Source of the DNA: Balanoglossus misakiensis
Lineage: Eukaryota; Hemichordata
Assembly (NCBI GenBank): GCA_040954595.2
Contig: CM082588.2
Coordinates: forward strand, 12,152,001-12,216,000
DNA length: 64,000 bases
Direction of reading: 5' to 3'
The translations under genes were made by a program, and so were the position numbers. Shown one piece after another: positions 61,059 to 64,000 of this stretch (the first letter of the stretch is position 1; each line of letters begins with the position of its first letter). The notes under the pieces are model-generated. The model did no database searches and had not been told where the DNA came from. It was given only the letters and a program-made list of their open reading frames with translations.

Positions 61059-64000
61059 TGGAATAACGAATTCTCTACAAGATTTAAGTGGAACAGTCAC
61101 AGAATGAAAACAAATATGGAAAGAGTTATGCTGGACTGTTATAAGGGATAGATTAATATTGCAAATAATTTAATTTCTTACATCATAAAATGAATTCAAA
61201 GAATGGTCACATAACAGGATATGTTTTACTAAAAAGACTTATGTTATAGATTCAAGGCTTTGTTTTGGAATAACGAATTCTCCACAAGATTTAAGTGGAA
61301 CAGTCACAGAATGAAAACAAATATGGAAAGAGTTATGCCGGAATGTTGTAAGGGATAGATTAATATTGCAAAAAATTTAATTTCTTACATCATAAATGGA
61401 ATTCAAAAACAGGTCACGTAACAGGATATGTATAGTTTCAAGCGTTTGTTTTGGAGTAACGAATTCTCTACAAGATTTAAGTGGAACAGTCACAGAATGA
61501 AAACAAATATGGAAAGAGTTATGCTGAAATGTTGTAAGGGATAGATTAATATTGCATACAATTTAATTTCTTACATCATAAATGGAATTCAAATAATGGT
61601 CACATAACAGGATATGTTTTACTAAAAAGACTTATGTATAGGTTCAAGAATTTGTGTTGAAATACCAAATTCTCTACAAGATTTAAGTGGAACAGTCACA
61701 GAATGAAAACAAATATAGAAAGAGTTATGCCTGAATGTTGTAAGGGATAGATTAATATTGCAAATAATTTAATTTCTTATATCATAAATGGAATTCAAAG
61801 AATGGTCACATAACGGGCCATGTTTTAGTAAAAAGACTTATGTATAGTTTCAAGGCTTTGTTTTGGAATAACGAATTCTCTCCAAGATTTAAGTTGAACA
61901 GTTACAGAATGAAAACAAATATTCAAATAGTTATGTTGGAATGTTGTAAGGGATAGTTTAATATTGCAAATAATTTAATTTCTTACATCATAAACGGAAT
62001 TCAAAGAATGGTCACATAACGGGCCATGTTTTACAAAAAGACTTAATATGTATAGTTTCAAGGCTTTGTTTTGGAATAACGAATTCTCTACAGGATTTAA
62101 GTGGAACAGTCACAGAATGAAAACAAATATGGAAAGAGTTATGCTGGAATGTTGTAAGGGATAGATTAATATTGCAAATAATTTAATTTCTTACATCATA
62201 AAATTAATTCAAAGAATGGTCACATAACTGGACATGTTTTACTAAAAAGACTTATGTATAGTTACAAGGCTTTGTTTTGGAATAACGAATTCTCTACAAG
62301 ATTTAAGTGGAACAGTCACAGAATGAAAACAAATATGGAAAGAGTTATGCTGGAATGTTGTAAGGAATAGATTAATATTGCAAATAATTTAATTTCTTAC
62401 ATCATAAATGGAATTCAAAGAACCGTCACGTAACAGGATATGTATAGTTTCAAGGCTTTGTTTTGGAATAACGAATTCTCTACAAGATTTAGGTGGAACA
62501 GTCACAGAATGAAAACAAATATGGAAAGAGTTATGTCGGAATGTTGTAAGGGATAGATTAATATTGCAAATAATTTAATTTCTTACATCATAAATGGAAT
62601 TCAAAGAATGGTCACATAATGGGCCATGTTTTACTAAAAAGACTTATGTATAGTTTCAAGGCTTTGTTTTGGAATAACGAATTCTCTCCAAGATTTAAGT
62701 TGAACAGTTACAGAATGAAAACAAATATTCAAATAGTTATGTTGGAATGTTGTAAGGGATAGTTTAATATTGCAAATAATTTAATTTTTTACATCATAAA
62801 TGAAATTCAAAGAATGGTCAAATAACGGGCCATGTTTTACTAAAAAGACTTAATATGTATAGTTTGAAGGCTTTGTTTTGGAATAACGAATTCTCTACAA
62901 GATTTAAGTGGAACAGTCACAGAATGAAAACAAATATTCAAATAGTTATGTTGGAATGTTGTAAAGGGTAGTTTAATATTCCAAATAATTTAATTTCTTA
63001 CATCATAAATGGAATTCAAAGACAGGTCACGTAACAGGATATGTATAGTTTCAAGACTTTTTTTGGAGTAACGAATTCTCTACAAGATTTAAGTGGAACA
63101 GTCACAGAATGAAAACAAATATGGAAAGAGTTATGCTGGAATGTTGTAAGGAATAGATTAATATTGCAAATAATTTAATTTCTTACATCATAAATGGAAT
63201 TCAAAGAACCGTCACGTAACAGGATATGTATAGTTTCAAGCGTTTGTTTTGGAGTAACGAATTCTCTACAAGATTTAAGTGGAACAGTCACAGAATGAAA
63301 ACAAATATGGAAAGAGTTATGCTGAAATGTTGTAAGGGATAGATTAATATTGCATACAATTTAATTTCTTACATCATAAATGGAATTCAAATAATGGTCA
63401 CATAACAGGATATGTTTTACTAAAAAGACTTATGTATAGGTTCAAGAATTTGTGTTGAAATACCAAATTCTCTACAAGATTTAAGTGGAACAGTCACAGA
63501 ATGAAAACAAATATAGAAAGAGTTATGCCTGAATGTTGTAAGGGATAGATTAATATTGCAAATAATTTAATTTCTTATATCATAAATGGAATTCAAAGAA
63601 TGGTCACATAACGGGCCATGTTTTAGTAAAAAGACTTATGTATAGTTTCAAGGCTTTGTTTTGGAATAACGAATTCTCTCCAAGATTTAAGTTGAACAGT
63701 TACAGAATGAAAACAAATATTCAAATAGTTATGTTGGAATGTTGTAAGGGATAGTTTAATATTGCAAATAATTTAATTTCTTACATCATAAACGGAATTC
63801 AAAGAATGGTCACATAACGGGCCATGTTTTACAAAAAGACTTAATATGTATAGTTTCAAGGCTTTGTTTTGGAATAACGAATTCTCTACAGGATTTAAGT
63901 GGAACAGTCACAGAATGAAAACAAATATGGAAAGAGTTATGCTGGAATGTTGTAAGGGATAGATTAATATTGCAAATAATTTAATTTCTTACATCATAAA
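61059..64000 (+). repeat. Satellite zone 13, running off the right edge
   Basis: About fourteen monomers. The first one to two monomers still follow the 58.3-58.5 kb copy (CTGGACTGTT, CTCCACAAG). The array then switches near 61.33 kb to the 55.7-56.4 kb type (CCGGAATG, GCAAAAAATTT, CAAGCGTTTG), a recombination junction between higher-order repeat families. CAAGCGTTTG recurs near 63239. The array continues beyond the window. Confidence 0.9.

Noticed and set aside
60756-61151. 131-codon plus-strand frame through the foldback element
   Set aside because: It runs through a palindrome, a non-coding core and satellite; no domain and no conserved coding signal.
1-64000. CRISPR-like array
   Set aside because: The repeats are contiguous 186-209-bp monomers with no unique spacers, in eukaryotic DNA.
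1-64000. Hammerhead ribozyme in the satellite monomer
   Set aside because: No CTGATGA core with a matching GAAA segment was found in the monomer on the strand I scanned.

Overview
The window is eukaryotic, almost certainly metazoan. About 56 kb is one AT-rich, head-to-tail satellite array with a monomer of about 206 bp (roughly 275 monomers, all in the same orientation, running off both ends of the window). Two mobile insertions interrupt it. The first is a complete BEL/Pao LTR retrotransposon. That group is known from animals, which supports a metazoan source. A marine invertebrate such as a mollusc or cnidarian seems plausible from the style of the elements, but this is a guess. No host protein-coding gene, tRNA, rRNA or CRISPR array was seen.

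Layout: 1-22269 satellite; 22270-22274 target-site duplication CATCA; 22275-29684 BEL/Pao element on the minus strand (3' LTR 22275-22821, gag-pol 28993-23141, 5' LTR 29138-29684); 29685-29689 second CATCA; 29690-60733 satellite; about 60734-61058 a 325-bp non-coding composite foldback element; 61059-64000 satellite.

The retrotransposon is self-contained. One uninterrupted frame of about 1950 codons encodes Gag, zinc knuckles, aspartic protease, reverse transcriptase, the Pao-specific A17 region, RNase H and integrase, with all catalytic residues visible. The 547-bp LTRs differ at one position, so the insertion is recent. There is no env frame.

The satellite is not a uniform repeat. A few monomer subtypes (standard 206 bp, a 186-bp deletion form, a GTGTTGAAATACC form, a TTGAACAGTTACAG form) are arranged in local higher-order repeats. 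Their periods read from the sequence are 1629, 1009+598, 804, 1241, 1631, 1199, 992 and 2442 bp. Blocks sharing private variants recur 28-36 kb apart, so the 9.5-14 kb segment looks like a less amplified relative of 38-49.5 kb. Such an array fits (peri)centromeric or other heterochromatic satellite, but nothing in the sequence proves a centromeric role.

The least ordinary object is the 60.73-61.06 kb insertion: a 143-bp near-perfect palindrome abutting a 180-bp segment bounded by 23-bp inverted repeats. A paralogous empty site lies in the neighbouring 2442-bp repeat copy.
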